Shown piece after piece: positions 37,704 through 45,404 of a DNA stretch of 64,000 nt. The notes beneath the pieces are model-generated. The model worked only from the letters and a program-made list of their open reading frames with translations. It did not search any database and had not been told where the DNA came from. Numbering within the stretch: the stretch's first letter is position 1; every line of letters begins with the position of its first letter. The stretch comes from Sulfolobus islandicus Y.N.15.51 (lineage in GTDB: Archaea > Thermoproteota > Thermoprotei_A > Sulfolobales > Sulfolobaceae), in assembly GCF_000022485.1 (NCBI RefSeq), contig NC_012623.1, positions 1,948,501 to 2,012,500 on the forward strand, read 5' to 3'. The position numbers were made by a program, and so were the translations under genes.

Positions 37704-37929
37704 CCGTTTGTCCCTACACTTTCATTTCACTCATTTTATGTTCATTCATGATCGAGTGTAGGGACTTAGCCCGTGGGTCATGGGACTCCAACGGCACGGG
37801 ACTCACATCTCTGCAATCACTCCCACTCTTTTGGGCATAGCCCACATCGGTGTGAGAGATCATTATTTATCAACAAAAATTTGTTATAAACAGACAAAAA
37901 GATTTCTATTAACGTGAGAAAGGATTCAG
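37704..37929 (-). mobile_element. 226-bp deletion derivative (MITE) of the IS607 element
   Basis: Both ends are identical in type to the two full copies (GTGTAGGGACAAACGG at one end, CTTTCTCACGTTAATAG at the other), but all of tnpA and most of tnpB are gone. The kept inner part is the tnpB 3' region with its hairpins (TGGGC/GCCCA at 37832-37844 inside a longer helix), no longer coding. It could be moved in trans and may still make a guide RNA. Confidence 0.75.
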
Positions 37930-38135
37930 CCCATTTCATTCGTCCAGCGGTAGACCACGGGCTGAGCTTTCAGCCCATTACGCCTATCCCTCACCAAGAG
38001 TGTCTTTTACTCCCGGTTTTTCGAGACTCGGGGATATGCAAAGGCCCGCGGGGATCCTTATCTTCAGTATGTCCACTTTTGTGGGCTTCCTCGCACTTCA
38101 TCGATAGCACACTTCAAGCTATTAAACTAAGATTA
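37930..38135 (-). pseudogene. IS605-type OrfB 3'-end relic with hairpins
   Basis: On the minus strand SVLSMKCEEAHKSGH resembles the S-M-K-x-E-A end of archaeal OrfB/TnpB proteins, then a GC-rich stretch with a hairpin GGGCTGA/TCAGCCC (37958-37975). TTCAGCCCATT occurs at 37925 and again at 37971. It is probably an older element end into which the IS607 derivative jumped. Confidence 0.35.
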
Positions 38136-38262
38136 AAAGCTTTAACCCCATCTCAGAGAGGCGAAGGCTTGTCGTTCTTTTTGTTAAGCATAACATAATC
38201 AAGAGTAATGCATACTTGATTACCATACCTAGAAGAGTTGGAAAGTCCATTTAAGCATCAAG

Positions 38263-38271
38263 ATTTATATA
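38263..38271 (+). promoter_or_regulatory. TATA box of the AIM24-family gene
   Basis: ATTTATATA lies 22-30 bases before the ATG at 38293, the spacing of a leaderless archaeal gene. Confidence 0.55.
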
Positions 38272-38292
38272 CTATGACTATAAAGAGAGATC

Positions 38293-38991
38293 ATGCCTCA
38301 GTATGAAATTCTTGGAAAAGATTTACAGTACTTAAAAGTAATGCTAGGTGAAGGAGAAGCAATTTACGCTGATGCAGGGCATATGGTTGCAAAACAAAGT
38401 TCAGTGATAATGAAGACGACAATGAGGGGTGGATTTTTTGGGGCTTTAAAAAGGGAGATAACTGGCGGATCATTTTTCGTAACTGAATTTTTAGGTCCAG
38501 GGGAAGTATACTTATCTGGAGTCTTTCCAGGTCCGATAGTTCAAATACAACTACAAGGCAATGGAATTCTAGCAGAGTCCCATTCTTTCTTATGTGCAGA
38601 AAACAATGTGAATTACGATGCTACTTTAAATAAACTAGGTGTAGGATGGTTAGGTGGAGAAGGTATATTTTTAGCAAGGTTTAGGGGTGATGGCAACGTA
38701 TTCTTGCACGCTTACGGAGGTTTAATTGAGAAATACCTTAATCCTGGAGAGAGTTTGGAAGTTGAAGCGTCTCATTTAATGGCATTTGAAGAAGGTATGA
38801 GATATGGTATTCAACCCGTAGGAGGAATACGATCACTGTTATTCTCTGGAGAGGGTCTATTCTTTGTAAATATTGAAGGTCCAGGAAAAATATGGCTACA
38901 TACATTGACTGTTGAACAATTAGTAGCCTCATTAAGACCATATTTACCTCAAGGTCAGCAAGGTGGTCCAAGCTTTAATATTAGGATATAA
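38293..38991 (+). CDS. AIM24 / TIGR00266-family protein
   Basis: 232 residues made of repeated beta-strands: MPQYEILGKDLQYLKVMLGEGEAIYADAGHMV at the start, GGFFGALKREITGGSFFVTEF in the middle, then FLARFRGDGNVFLHAYGG. This matches the tryptophan-RNA-binding-attenuator-like beta-barrel of AIM24 proteins, found in all domains; mitochondrial relatives affect membrane organisation, while the prokaryotic role is unknown. No signal peptide or membrane helix. It stands alone between mobile-element debris and has a clear leaderless promoter. Confidence 0.8.
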   Translation: MPQYEILGKDLQYLKVMLGEGEAIYADAGHMVAKQSSVIMKTTMRGGFFGALKREITGGSFFVTEFLGPGEVYLSGVFPGPIVQIQLQGNGILAESHSFLCAENNVNYDATLNKLGVGWLGGEGIFLARFRGDGNVFLHAYGGLIEKYLNPGESLEVEASHLMAFEEGMRYGIQPVGGIRSLLFSGEGLFFVNIEGPGKIWLHTLTVEQLVASLRPYLPQGQQGGPSFNIRI

Positions 38992-39021
38992 CCCCCATTA
39001 GTTTTATTCTTTTTGTGTTAA

Positions 39022-39198
39022 AATGCTACTAACTCTATTCTGTACATTGATGATTTCAAAGAGTTGGCTAGAAAGAAACTCGGTTTTCAGATAATATATG
39101 ATTATCAAAAGCATGTTAGTGTTAAGATAAGGGAGAGGGTCATTCACGCATCCTTTGCGAATTCAGTTTATTTAAAGAATCGTAATGAATTTAATTAA
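39022..39198 (+). pseudogene. start-less ORF, possible FMN 2-hydroxyacid dehydrogenase N-terminus
   Basis: The open frame reads YIDDFKELARKKLGFQIIYDYQ..., similar to the opening of FMN-dependent lactate/glycolate oxidase-type proteins, but has no start codon and stops after about 58 codons. I regard it as a relic; the family call is weak. Confidence 0.3.
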
Positions 39199-39327
39199 AT
39201 ATCGCCGCTCTGACTAGGTGGAGATCCACGCTCAGTAGTTTACTTTGTTTTATCCATCTTATTCACAAATTACAATTCGCAAAAGAGACCTGAATCGCCC
39301 TAAGGGAAACGAGTGTTAACAACAATT

Positions 39328-40011
39328 TCATTCATTTGAAATATTTACATTTATTATCACCTCCTTGTCTAATAAACATGTCGGGGTGCAAAGCGTGTTG
39401 AATATTAGAAAGAATGTTGATAACCACCTCGTTATTGTTAACTTGTTGGAGTTCCAAGGGAAGTGGAAGTCCATTGATGCCAGCCTGTGTTTCAAGCTTC
39501 TGAACCCTTGTTCCGCATATTCCCTCTCGTTGAACGTTACCCTTTTGTGTTCTACGTTAAACCATGAGAAGGCGTTGTATGCAGTTGCTCCGTCATGCAG
39601 ATAAACTACCTTATCTACCCTCGTCCTAAACACCCTCCTTGTGATTTCCTCAACCCTACTCATGTTCACCAAAACTACCAAAATATGTACTCCACTCCTA
39701 ACACCCGTTAACATGAAGAAAAGTATAGCCTTGGTTTTAACGTCCCTGACGATCCACACGTAATAGTACTTGTCCTTGACCAGCCTCACCTTAGTCTCAT
39801 CAATCGCATAAACCCCGCTCAATGGTACAGCGTACTTAACATAACTCAACCTCCTATGGTAGTAGAGCAAGGTAGAGTGGGGTAACACTGCCCTCCAAGA
39901 GGATAATCCGGAAATGTAGTCAGCCAAGGCATAGGCTAAGGTATCCTTAGAGTAAAACCTTGGCTTAAGATTAATATACTCCATTAGTATTAGTAGTAAT
40001 TGGATGAGCAC
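39328..40011 (-). CDS. IS6-family transposase
   Basis: 218-227 residues. VYAIDETKVRLVKDKYYYVWIVRD holds the first catalytic Asp, HDGATAYNAF the second and EREYAEQGFRSLKHRL the Glu with the basic stretch K/R, the typical IS6 DDE arrangement. The long frame starts at a GTG at 40011; the ATG at 39984 (MEYINLKPRFYS) is more likely. A 9-bp hairpin (40010-40035) covers the upstream side of the start and could limit translation. The frame looks intact. Confidence 0.7.
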   Translation of the reverse strand: MLIQLLLILMEYINLKPRFYSKDTLAYALADYISGLSSWRAVLPHSTLLYYHRRLSYVKYAVPLSGVYAIDETKVRLVKDKYYYVWIVRDVKTKAILFFMLTGVRSGVHILVVLVNMSRVEEITRRVFRTRVDKVVYLHDGATAYNAFSWFNVEHKRVTFNEREYAEQGFRSLKHRLASMDFHFPWNSNKLTITRWLSTFFLIFNTLCTPTCLLDKEVIINVNISNE

Positions 40012-40035
40012 GGGAACTTTCCATATAGTTCCCGT
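40010..40035 (-). repeat. 9-bp hairpin upstream of the IS6 transposase start
   Basis: ACGGGAACT (40010-40018) pairs with AGTTCCCGT (40027-40035) around an 8-base loop. Its place next to the start codon suggests translational damping. Confidence 0.6.
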
Positions 40036-40160
40036 AATCTCACCTCCAAGTAATATTACCCCTGCTCACCCAAAAAAGTATTACACAAATTATTCTCTCT
40101 AAAAAGAATAGACAATTCATATAATTTATTTGGAATTAGCAAAATTGTTGTCCATACTGG

Positions 40161-40955
40161 TAGTGTCGTCGTTAAGTTATTTATATTTGTATAACGAGTA
40201 TTACTTATGGGTAGGAAGCCTGTATTTAGGCAAGACGTTTCTTGTCCCTCTTGTGGTAGTCATCATGTTGTTAAGTGTGGTAGGCCTTTGGGTAGGCAGA
40301 AGTTTTTGTGTAGGGATTGTGGTAAGTACTTCTTGGGTGATGCTAGTTATCATCATCATTCTAGGAAGTTGAGGGAGGAGGCTTTGAGAATGTATGCTAA
40401 TGGTATGAGTATGAGGGCTATTTCTAGGGTGCTTAACGTACCTCTTGGTACTGTTTTCACTTGGATTAAGCGTTATGGTAGGAAAAAGCATGAGAAGTTG
40501 GTTGAGTTGTGGGGTAGGGCTAAGGAGCTGGTCAAGGGTAAGGTTGTTGCTAAGGTTGTTGATGAGATGTGGACTTACTTGTACAAGAATGCTAGGGCTT
40601 TTTACAAGTGGGTTTTCACTTGTTACGTGTACACGAAGCTGGGAGTTTACCTCATTTACTCTGTGGGGGATAGGGATGAGAGTACTTTCCTTGAGGTCAA
40701 AAAGTATTTGCCTGACGAGGGTAGATGGGTGAGCGATGATTATAACTTGTACTTCTGGTTGAAAGACCACACGGTTGTCTCGCCAGTTAACCCGAACGAG
40801 TCCTTTCATTCCTCATTAAGGGATAGGCTAATTAGATTCAAGAGAGCAACGAAGGCAGTAAATAGGAGCATTCGCACCATGATGTACTCCATAGCCCTAG
40901 TCTTATGGGAGAGAAGGTTAATCCCAGAATTTGTAGCTTAACGACGACACTATCT
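40161..40955 (+). mobile_element. intact IS1-family element (ISC796-like)
   Basis: 795 bp, with inverted ends TAGTGTCGTCGTTAAG on the left and its complement on the right, flanked by a perfect 9-bp target duplication CCATACTGG (40152-40160 and 40956-40964). The single transposase gene is intact, so this copy may be recently active. Confidence 0.9.
40207..40941 (+). CDS. IS1-family transposase
   Basis: 244 residues. The N-terminal zinc ribbon (CPSCGSHHVVKC, CRDCGKYF) and helix-turn-helix (AISRVLNVPLGTVFTWIKRY) correspond to InsA, and the DDE part (KVVDEMWTYLYK, DRDESTF, NESFHSSLRDRLIRFKRATKAVNRS) to InsB; both are fused in one frame, unlike bacterial IS1, which needs frameshifting. TATA-like TTATTTATATTTG precedes the start. 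Two halves of a close relative flank the ATPase at 23-25 kb. Confidence 0.9.
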   Translation: MGRKPVFRQDVSCPSCGSHHVVKCGRPLGRQKFLCRDCGKYFLGDASYHHHSRKLREEALRMYANGMSMRAISRVLNVPLGTVFTWIKRYGRKKHEKLVELWGRAKELVKGKVVAKVVDEMWTYLYKNARAFYKWVFTCYVYTKLGVYLIYSVGDRDESTFLEVKKYLPDEGRWVSDDYNLYFWLKDHTVVSPVNPNESFHSSLRDRLIRFKRATKAVNRSIRTMMYSIALVLWERRLIPEFVA

Positions 40956-41049
40956 CCATACTGGAAACTTTAAAAGAAAATTTTATTTAGCTTTTGGATT
41001 TGTTATTATATTGAAAGACCTAAATGTATTTTTAATAGGGAAATCAACT

Positions 41050-42660
41050 TCAGCAGTGACTAGTAATAAACTCCACAGCCTCTTTTATCGAGTCAACATA
41101 ATTTTCTATTTTTGCAAATCCATGTCCTTCATCTTTGTATATCTTATATTTAACTTCTCTACCTAACTTTTTAAGTTCTTCAACTACTTGCAAAGTTTCC
41201 TCAGCTGGACATCTTGGGTCATTTTCACCAGCTAAGAGAAGCAATGGGGCTTTAATCCTATCAACAAAGAATATAGGTGATCTATCTCTCAATAAGTTTT
41301 CGTCACTACCAACCTTTATTTCGTCATATTGTTGAAGTATTTCCCTCTCAAACTTCTTTTCGGTAAACCAATTAACAAAAGGTACTACAGCTACAGCAGA
41401 GCACCAAAGATCTGGGAACTTAGTAATAGCCATCATAGTCAAATAACCACCATAACTTGCACCAGTTATTGCAATCTTTTTAACTCCTAAGACCTTCACT
41501 GAATTTATAACATCTAACAACTCACCTCCGCCTGGGTCTTTATCGTTCAAATGGTTAAACCTCCTTCCATAACCTATAGATCCTCTGTAATTGGGACAAA
41601 TAACCTTAAACCCTCTCTCCATAAAGAATTGAATTTCCGGGTTAAATGAGTTTACGCATTCCCAATCTGGGCCACCGTGAATATAAACTATACCCTTATC
41701 CTTATCACCTTTTTCATAGAGTAAGGCGTAAATTCTAAGTCCATTAGAGTCGTAAGAGACAACCTTAGGTTTTATGAAATCCCCTTTAACATAGTTCATT
41801 GAGTCAGTTAACCTCTCTACCTCTTTCCCATATCTGTATAGGTCTGCTGATCTATCATGTTTAGAGTTTACGAAATAAATATAATCTCCATCAACCTTTA
41901 AGGAGTGTGTAAAGCCTTCATTAACTACTTCTTTTTCGTGAATTAAGACGAAGTTGCCGTGCCTATCCTCGACATAAGCGATAGAACCCTTATATGGAAT
42001 AGCCTCGAATATTTCATAATCACTTTCCCTTATTTTTCTGATCTCTTCCTTTAAAATATCAAACTCATAAACCTTAGATAAATCCTCGTGATTTGAGAGG
42101 AAGATGAATGATGAAGGAGAAGTAAAACAGTTCTCATTTGCAAGCTCTTGCTCTGAGTTTGGAATATTAATTACATGAATTTCATTACCACTGAGATCTA
42201 TCACGTGAATATTATTATCATAAATCCCAGTAGAGTAAACTATGTATTTGCCATTAAAACAGTAATTGTTTACTGGCCCTTCACCCTTACTTAGCTTAAT
42301 ATATTTTCCTTCATTGTGAAGGTAAAGATGTAATGTCTTTTTATCATAGTTTGAGATTACTAGAATCCCTTCATTTGTCTCGCGAGGAGAGAAATTATCA
42401 AACTCATTATCAATAATTTTCTCTATCTTTCCGTGATCATAAAGGTAAATCTTCCTAATTTCACTACCGTTAGGGTCTACTGTGATAAACATTTTATTTC
42501 TATTTATCCAGTCTATTTTTTTGGCATATCCTTCTAGCTGGACTTTTTCCTTGTTGACGTAAAGGACGGGTTTTTCATCTCTTATAATTGTTGCTATTTT
42601 TCCGTTATATACATCATAATCGAGTACAGGTTTTATCTTAAATAAATCTTCATATTTCAT
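41050..42660 (-). CDS. S9-family acylaminoacyl-peptidase/prolyl oligopeptidase
   Basis: 536 residues. An N-terminal beta-propeller-like part of about 290 residues precedes an alpha/beta-hydrolase domain: oxyanion-side YIHGGPDWE, nucleophile GASYGGY, Asp in GENDPRC and His in DEGHGF complete the triad. It is likely a cytoplasmic oligopeptidase that trims peptides or removes acylated N-terminal residues. There is no signal peptide. It is shorter than many S9 peptidases because the propeller is small. It is a single-gene unit beside the IS1 element. Confidence 0.8.
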   Translation of the reverse strand: MKYEDLFKIKPVLDYDVYNGKIATIIRDEKPVLYVNKEKVQLEGYAKKIDWINRNKMFITVDPNGSEIRKIYLYDHGKIEKIIDNEFDNFSPRETNEGILVISNYDKKTLHLYLHNEGKYIKLSKGEGPVNNYCFNGKYIVYSTGIYDNNIHVIDLSGNEIHVINIPNSEQELANENCFTSPSSFIFLSNHEDLSKVYEFDILKEEIRKIRESDYEIFEAIPYKGSIAYVEDRHGNFVLIHEKEVVNEGFTHSLKVDGDYIYFVNSKHDRSADLYRYGKEVERLTDSMNYVKGDFIKPKVVSYDSNGLRIYALLYEKGDKDKGIVYIHGGPDWECVNSFNPEIQFFMERGFKVICPNYRGSIGYGRRFNHLNDKDPGGGELLDVINSVKVLGVKKIAITGASYGGYLTMMAITKFPDLWCSAVAVVPFVNWFTEKKFEREILQQYDEIKVGSDENLLRDRSPIFFVDRIKAPLLLLAGENDPRCPAEETLQVVEELKKLGREVKYKIYKDEGHGFAKIENYVDSIKEAVEFITSHC

Positions 42661-43139
42661 AAATAATAAAAGAAGAGTAGAAATAAAAAGTTATTCAGAT
42701 AGCTGGCCTCATATCACCAATCGTTCTCATTCAAGTTCATCATCAGAATATGATATAAACTCTCCCATATTAAATCATTATTATTTAGCTAATTATGGTT
42801 CCATACACTTCCTTCCTATTGCATGCATCCCGGATTTTGATATAACAAGTTGATATTACTTATCAAATAAATCTTGCCCTTTGAGGTCTGACCGAGCATA
42901 ATACTTACTAATGATTTTTAGAGCCAAGGGTAACCATCATAATATGAATTGGAAGTAAATATTTATCCTAAGTTTATACTTTTTTTAGCTTAAAGGGTGA
43001 AAATATCTTCAAGAGAGTGTCCCAAACGCAAATAATTCAATAAATATAGATAGAAAAACGATCTTATAATTAATTAAGAATAAAATGCAATTATATCTTT
43101 CAGTATAACGAGAGATTAAGCTTATATTGTAATAGAAAA
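42661..43139. other. AT-rich intergenic stretch
   Basis: About 480 bases without a plausible gene, RNA or repeat. Confidence 0.4.
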
Positions 43140-43270
43140 TAATCAAGTATAGAGAAAAACAGAATTTTCAACATAGTCCACACTACCTCGATTAACTCAC
43201 GCGGTACAAGTTAGTGGGCGAGTTGGCTCTCGGGAACCCGCGAGAGCACTGAGGTGTAGATGGAGGAGTT
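43140..43270 (-). other. GC-rich relic with IS110-like end and hairpin
   Basis: On the minus strand GTAGTGTGGACTATG (43181-43195) is identical to the right part of IS110 copy A (4157-4171). Next to it a hairpin GCTCTCG/CGAGAGC (43228-43250) stands in GC-rich sequence. It may be the solitary right end of another IS110 copy. Confidence 0.4.
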
Positions 43271-43300
43271 ATAGATCAACGCAACAACGTAAACGAAAAG

Positions 43301-43432
43301 TTCCTCCATATCCTTTTCAGTAGCTCCGTGTTTAGTTTAGGTTATGGAGTTTGTCAAGATTACATCCACGTTACTTTGGGATTACTCAGAGCATTAAGTA
43401 TTCCAGCCAGATATGTCATGGGGGTGAGATGA
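43301..43432 (+). pseudogene. transglutaminase-like domain fragment
   Basis: [20 protein letters not shown], then [10 protein letters not shown] and stop: the catalytic Cys motif and the R-x-L-x-I-P-A-R-Y-V-x-G block of bacterial/archaeal transglutaminase-like proteases. No start and no His/Asp part; it is a relic left of IS607 copy 2. Confidence 0.55.
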
Positions 43433-43530
43433 GGATAAGAGCTCAGCAAGAAAATCAACCGTAATAAGGGTTGAATCCTTTCTCACGTTAACAGAAATCT
43501 TTTTATATTTATTTATTATCAACCAATTTT

Positions 43531-44172
43531 GTGGAGAGACTACTGAGACCTAAGGAGGCTTGCCAACTACTCGGCATTTCATACTCAACACTCCTACGGT
43601 GGATTAGAGAAGGGAAAATAAGGGCAGTAACGACTGAAGGAGGGAAGTATAGGATACCTTACAGCGAGATTAAGAAGTACTTAGAAAGGAGGGAAGAGAC
43701 GAGGGCTGTAATTTATGCAAGGGTCTCCTCTACCGATCAAAAAGAGGACTTGGAAAGACAAATAAACTACCTAACAAATTACGCAACGGCAAAAGGTTAC
43801 AAGGTAGTTGAAGTACTGAAAGATATAGCTAGCGGGTTGAACACACAAAGAAAAGGATTGTTAAGGCTATTCAAACTTGTTGAGGGGAGGAGTGTCGACA
43901 TCGTATTAATAACATACAAAGACAGACTTACAAGATTTGGATTTGAGTACATTGAAGAGTTCTTCTCAACCATGGGAGTTAAGATTGAAGTAGTTTTCGG
44001 TGAGGAGCCCAAAGATGACGCACAAGAGCTAGTTGAGGACTTAATCTCAATCATTACCTCATTCGCAGGGAAAATTTACGGAATGAGGAGTCACAAGAAA
44101 ACACTCCTAGTTCAGGGTGTAAAAAAGTTAATAGGTGAGTTGAGTGGAGAGGACAGTGAAGTTAAGGGTTAG
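43531..44172 (+). CDS. tnpA: IS607-type serine recombinase (copy 2)
   Basis: 213 residues, nearly identical to copy 1. MerR-like HTH at the N-terminus, catalytic Ser in YARVSSTDQKEDLERQ and the conserved DRLTRFG. Differences from copy 1 are conservative (for example A to T beside the Ser motif, K to R in LLRLFK). It appears functional and overlaps tnpB by 29 bases. Confidence 0.9.
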   Translation: MERLLRPKEACQLLGISYSTLLRWIREGKIRAVTTEGGKYRIPYSEIKKYLERREETRAVIYARVSSTDQKEDLERQINYLTNYATAKGYKVVEVLKDIASGLNTQRKGLLRLFKLVEGRSVDIVLITYKDRLTRFGFEYIEEFFSTMGVKIEVVFGEEPKDDAQELVEDLISIITSFAGKIYGMRSHKKTLLVQGVKKLIGELSGEDSEVKG

Positions 44173-45373
44173 GGTTGACTATTCTACATACTCAGCACTT
44201 AAGGAGGTCGAGAAGGAGTACAGAGAGGTTCTAGAGGACGCAATAAATTATGGGCTGTCAAACAAAACTACCTCCTTCACCAGGATTAAAGCTGGAGTTT
44301 ACAAGACTGAGAGGGAGAAACATAAGGACTTACCCTCACACTACATCTACACCGCTTGTGAGGACGCAAGCGAGAGATTAGACAGTTTTGAGAAGTTGAA
44401 GAAGAGAGGTAAAAGTTACACTGAGAAACCGTCAGTGAGGAGAGTTACTATTCACCTCGACGATCATCTGTGGAAGTTCAACCTTGATAGGATTTCAATT
44501 TCCACAAAGAGGAGTAGGATTCTCATTTCACCAACCTTCCCTAAGATCTTCTGGAGATATTATAACAAGGGCTGGAGGATTGCGAGTGAGGCCAGGTTTA
44601 GGCTGATGAAGGGAAATGTTGTAGAGTTCTACGTCATTTTTAAGAGGGATGTTAAACCTTATGAACCTAAGGGTTTCATCCCAGTTGATCTAAATGAGAA
44701 TTCAGTCTCTGTATTAGTTGATGGAAAACCGATGCTTTTAGAGACTAACACTAAGAAAATTACTCTGGGCTATGAGTATAGGAGGAAGTTGACAATCACT
44801 GGTAAGTCAACTAAGGATAGGGAAGTGAGGAGGAAGTTAAAGAGGCTGAGGGAGAGGGATAAGAAAGTAGACATTAGGAGGAAATTAGCAAAGCTGATCG
44901 TCAAAGAGGCTTTTGAAAGTAGGAGTGTCATAGTTTTAGAGGACTTGCCTAGGAGAGCTCCGGAGCATATGATAAAGGACGTGAAGGATAAACAACTTAG
45001 GTTGAGGATTTATAGATCTGCATTTTCCTCAATGAAGAATGCTATTATTGAGAAGGCTAGGGAGTTTGGTGTCCCCGTGGTCTTAGTTAACCCATCTTAT
45101 ACTTCCACTGTTTGCCCAATTCATGGGACGAAGATCGTTTACCAACCCGATGGGGGCCATGCCCCAAGGGTTGGTGTTTGTGAGAAGGGGAAGGAAAAGT
45201 GGCATAGGGATGTAGTTGCACTGTACAACTTAGCGAGGAGAGCTGGAGATGTGAGCCCCGTGCCGTTGGGCTCGAAGGAGTCCCATGACCCACCTACAGT
45301 AAGTGGGTGGTTGAGGGCTAAGTCCCTACACTCGATCATGAATGATCATAAAATGATTGAAATGAAAGTGTAG
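44144..45373 (+). CDS. tnpB: TnpB RNA-guided nuclease, IS607 type (copy 2)
   Basis: 409 residues with intact RuvC Asp-Glu-Asp (PVDLNENSVSVL, VIVLEDLPRR, HRDVVALYNLARR) and the same zinc-region residues (CPIHG, GVCEKG) as copy 1. Both copies lack the usual second CxxC pair of TnpB zinc ribbons, so metal binding there may be reduced. The 3' end carries the conserved hairpin ACCAACCC/GGGTTGGT (45141-45175), with loop changes only, as expected for a guide RNA that overlaps the gene. Confidence 0.85.
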   Translation: MERTVKLRVRVDYSTYSALKEVEKEYREVLEDAINYGLSNKTTSFTRIKAGVYKTEREKHKDLPSHYIYTACEDASERLDSFEKLKKRGKSYTEKPSVRRVTIHLDDHLWKFNLDRISISTKRSRILISPTFPKIFWRYYNKGWRIASEARFRLMKGNVVEFYVIFKRDVKPYEPKGFIPVDLNENSVSVLVDGKPMLLETNTKKITLGYEYRRKLTITGKSTKDREVRRKLKRLRERDKKVDIRRKLAKLIVKEAFESRSVIVLEDLPRRAPEHMIKDVKDKQLRLRIYRSAFSSMKNAIIEKAREFGVPVVLVNPSYTSTVCPIHGTKIVYQPDGGHAPRVGVCEKGKEKWHRDVVALYNLARRAGDVSPVPLGSKESHDPPTVSGWLRAKSLHSIMNDHKMIEMKV

Positions 45374-45383
45374 GGACAAACGG
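45120..45383 (+). ncRNA. probable omega-RNA region of IS607 copy 2
   Basis: Same place and fold as in copy 1: outer helix 45141-45148 with 45168-45175, inner GGGGC/GCCCC. The guide would be the flank beginning at 45384 (CAGTAGG). The 5' end is not defined. Confidence 0.45.
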
Positions 45384-45404
45384 CAGTAGGAAAAAGAAGA
45401 TAGT

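Larger units (their letters stand above)
39317..40151 (-). mobile_element. IS6-like element
   Basis: A DDE transposase gene lies between short inverted ends ACAACAATTT (39319-39328) and AAATTGTTGT (40142-40151). The size (about 0.83 kb) suits ISC735/ISC774-type IS6 elements. No target duplication was found. The intact IS1 element sits directly next to its right end. Confidence 0.55.
43471..45383 (+). mobile_element. IS607-family element, copy 2
   Basis: 1,913 bp with the same ends as copy 1 and a few per cent sequence difference. Both genes are open. It lies 20 bases from the 3' end of the HyuB gene, so it does not break that gene. Confidence 0.85.
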
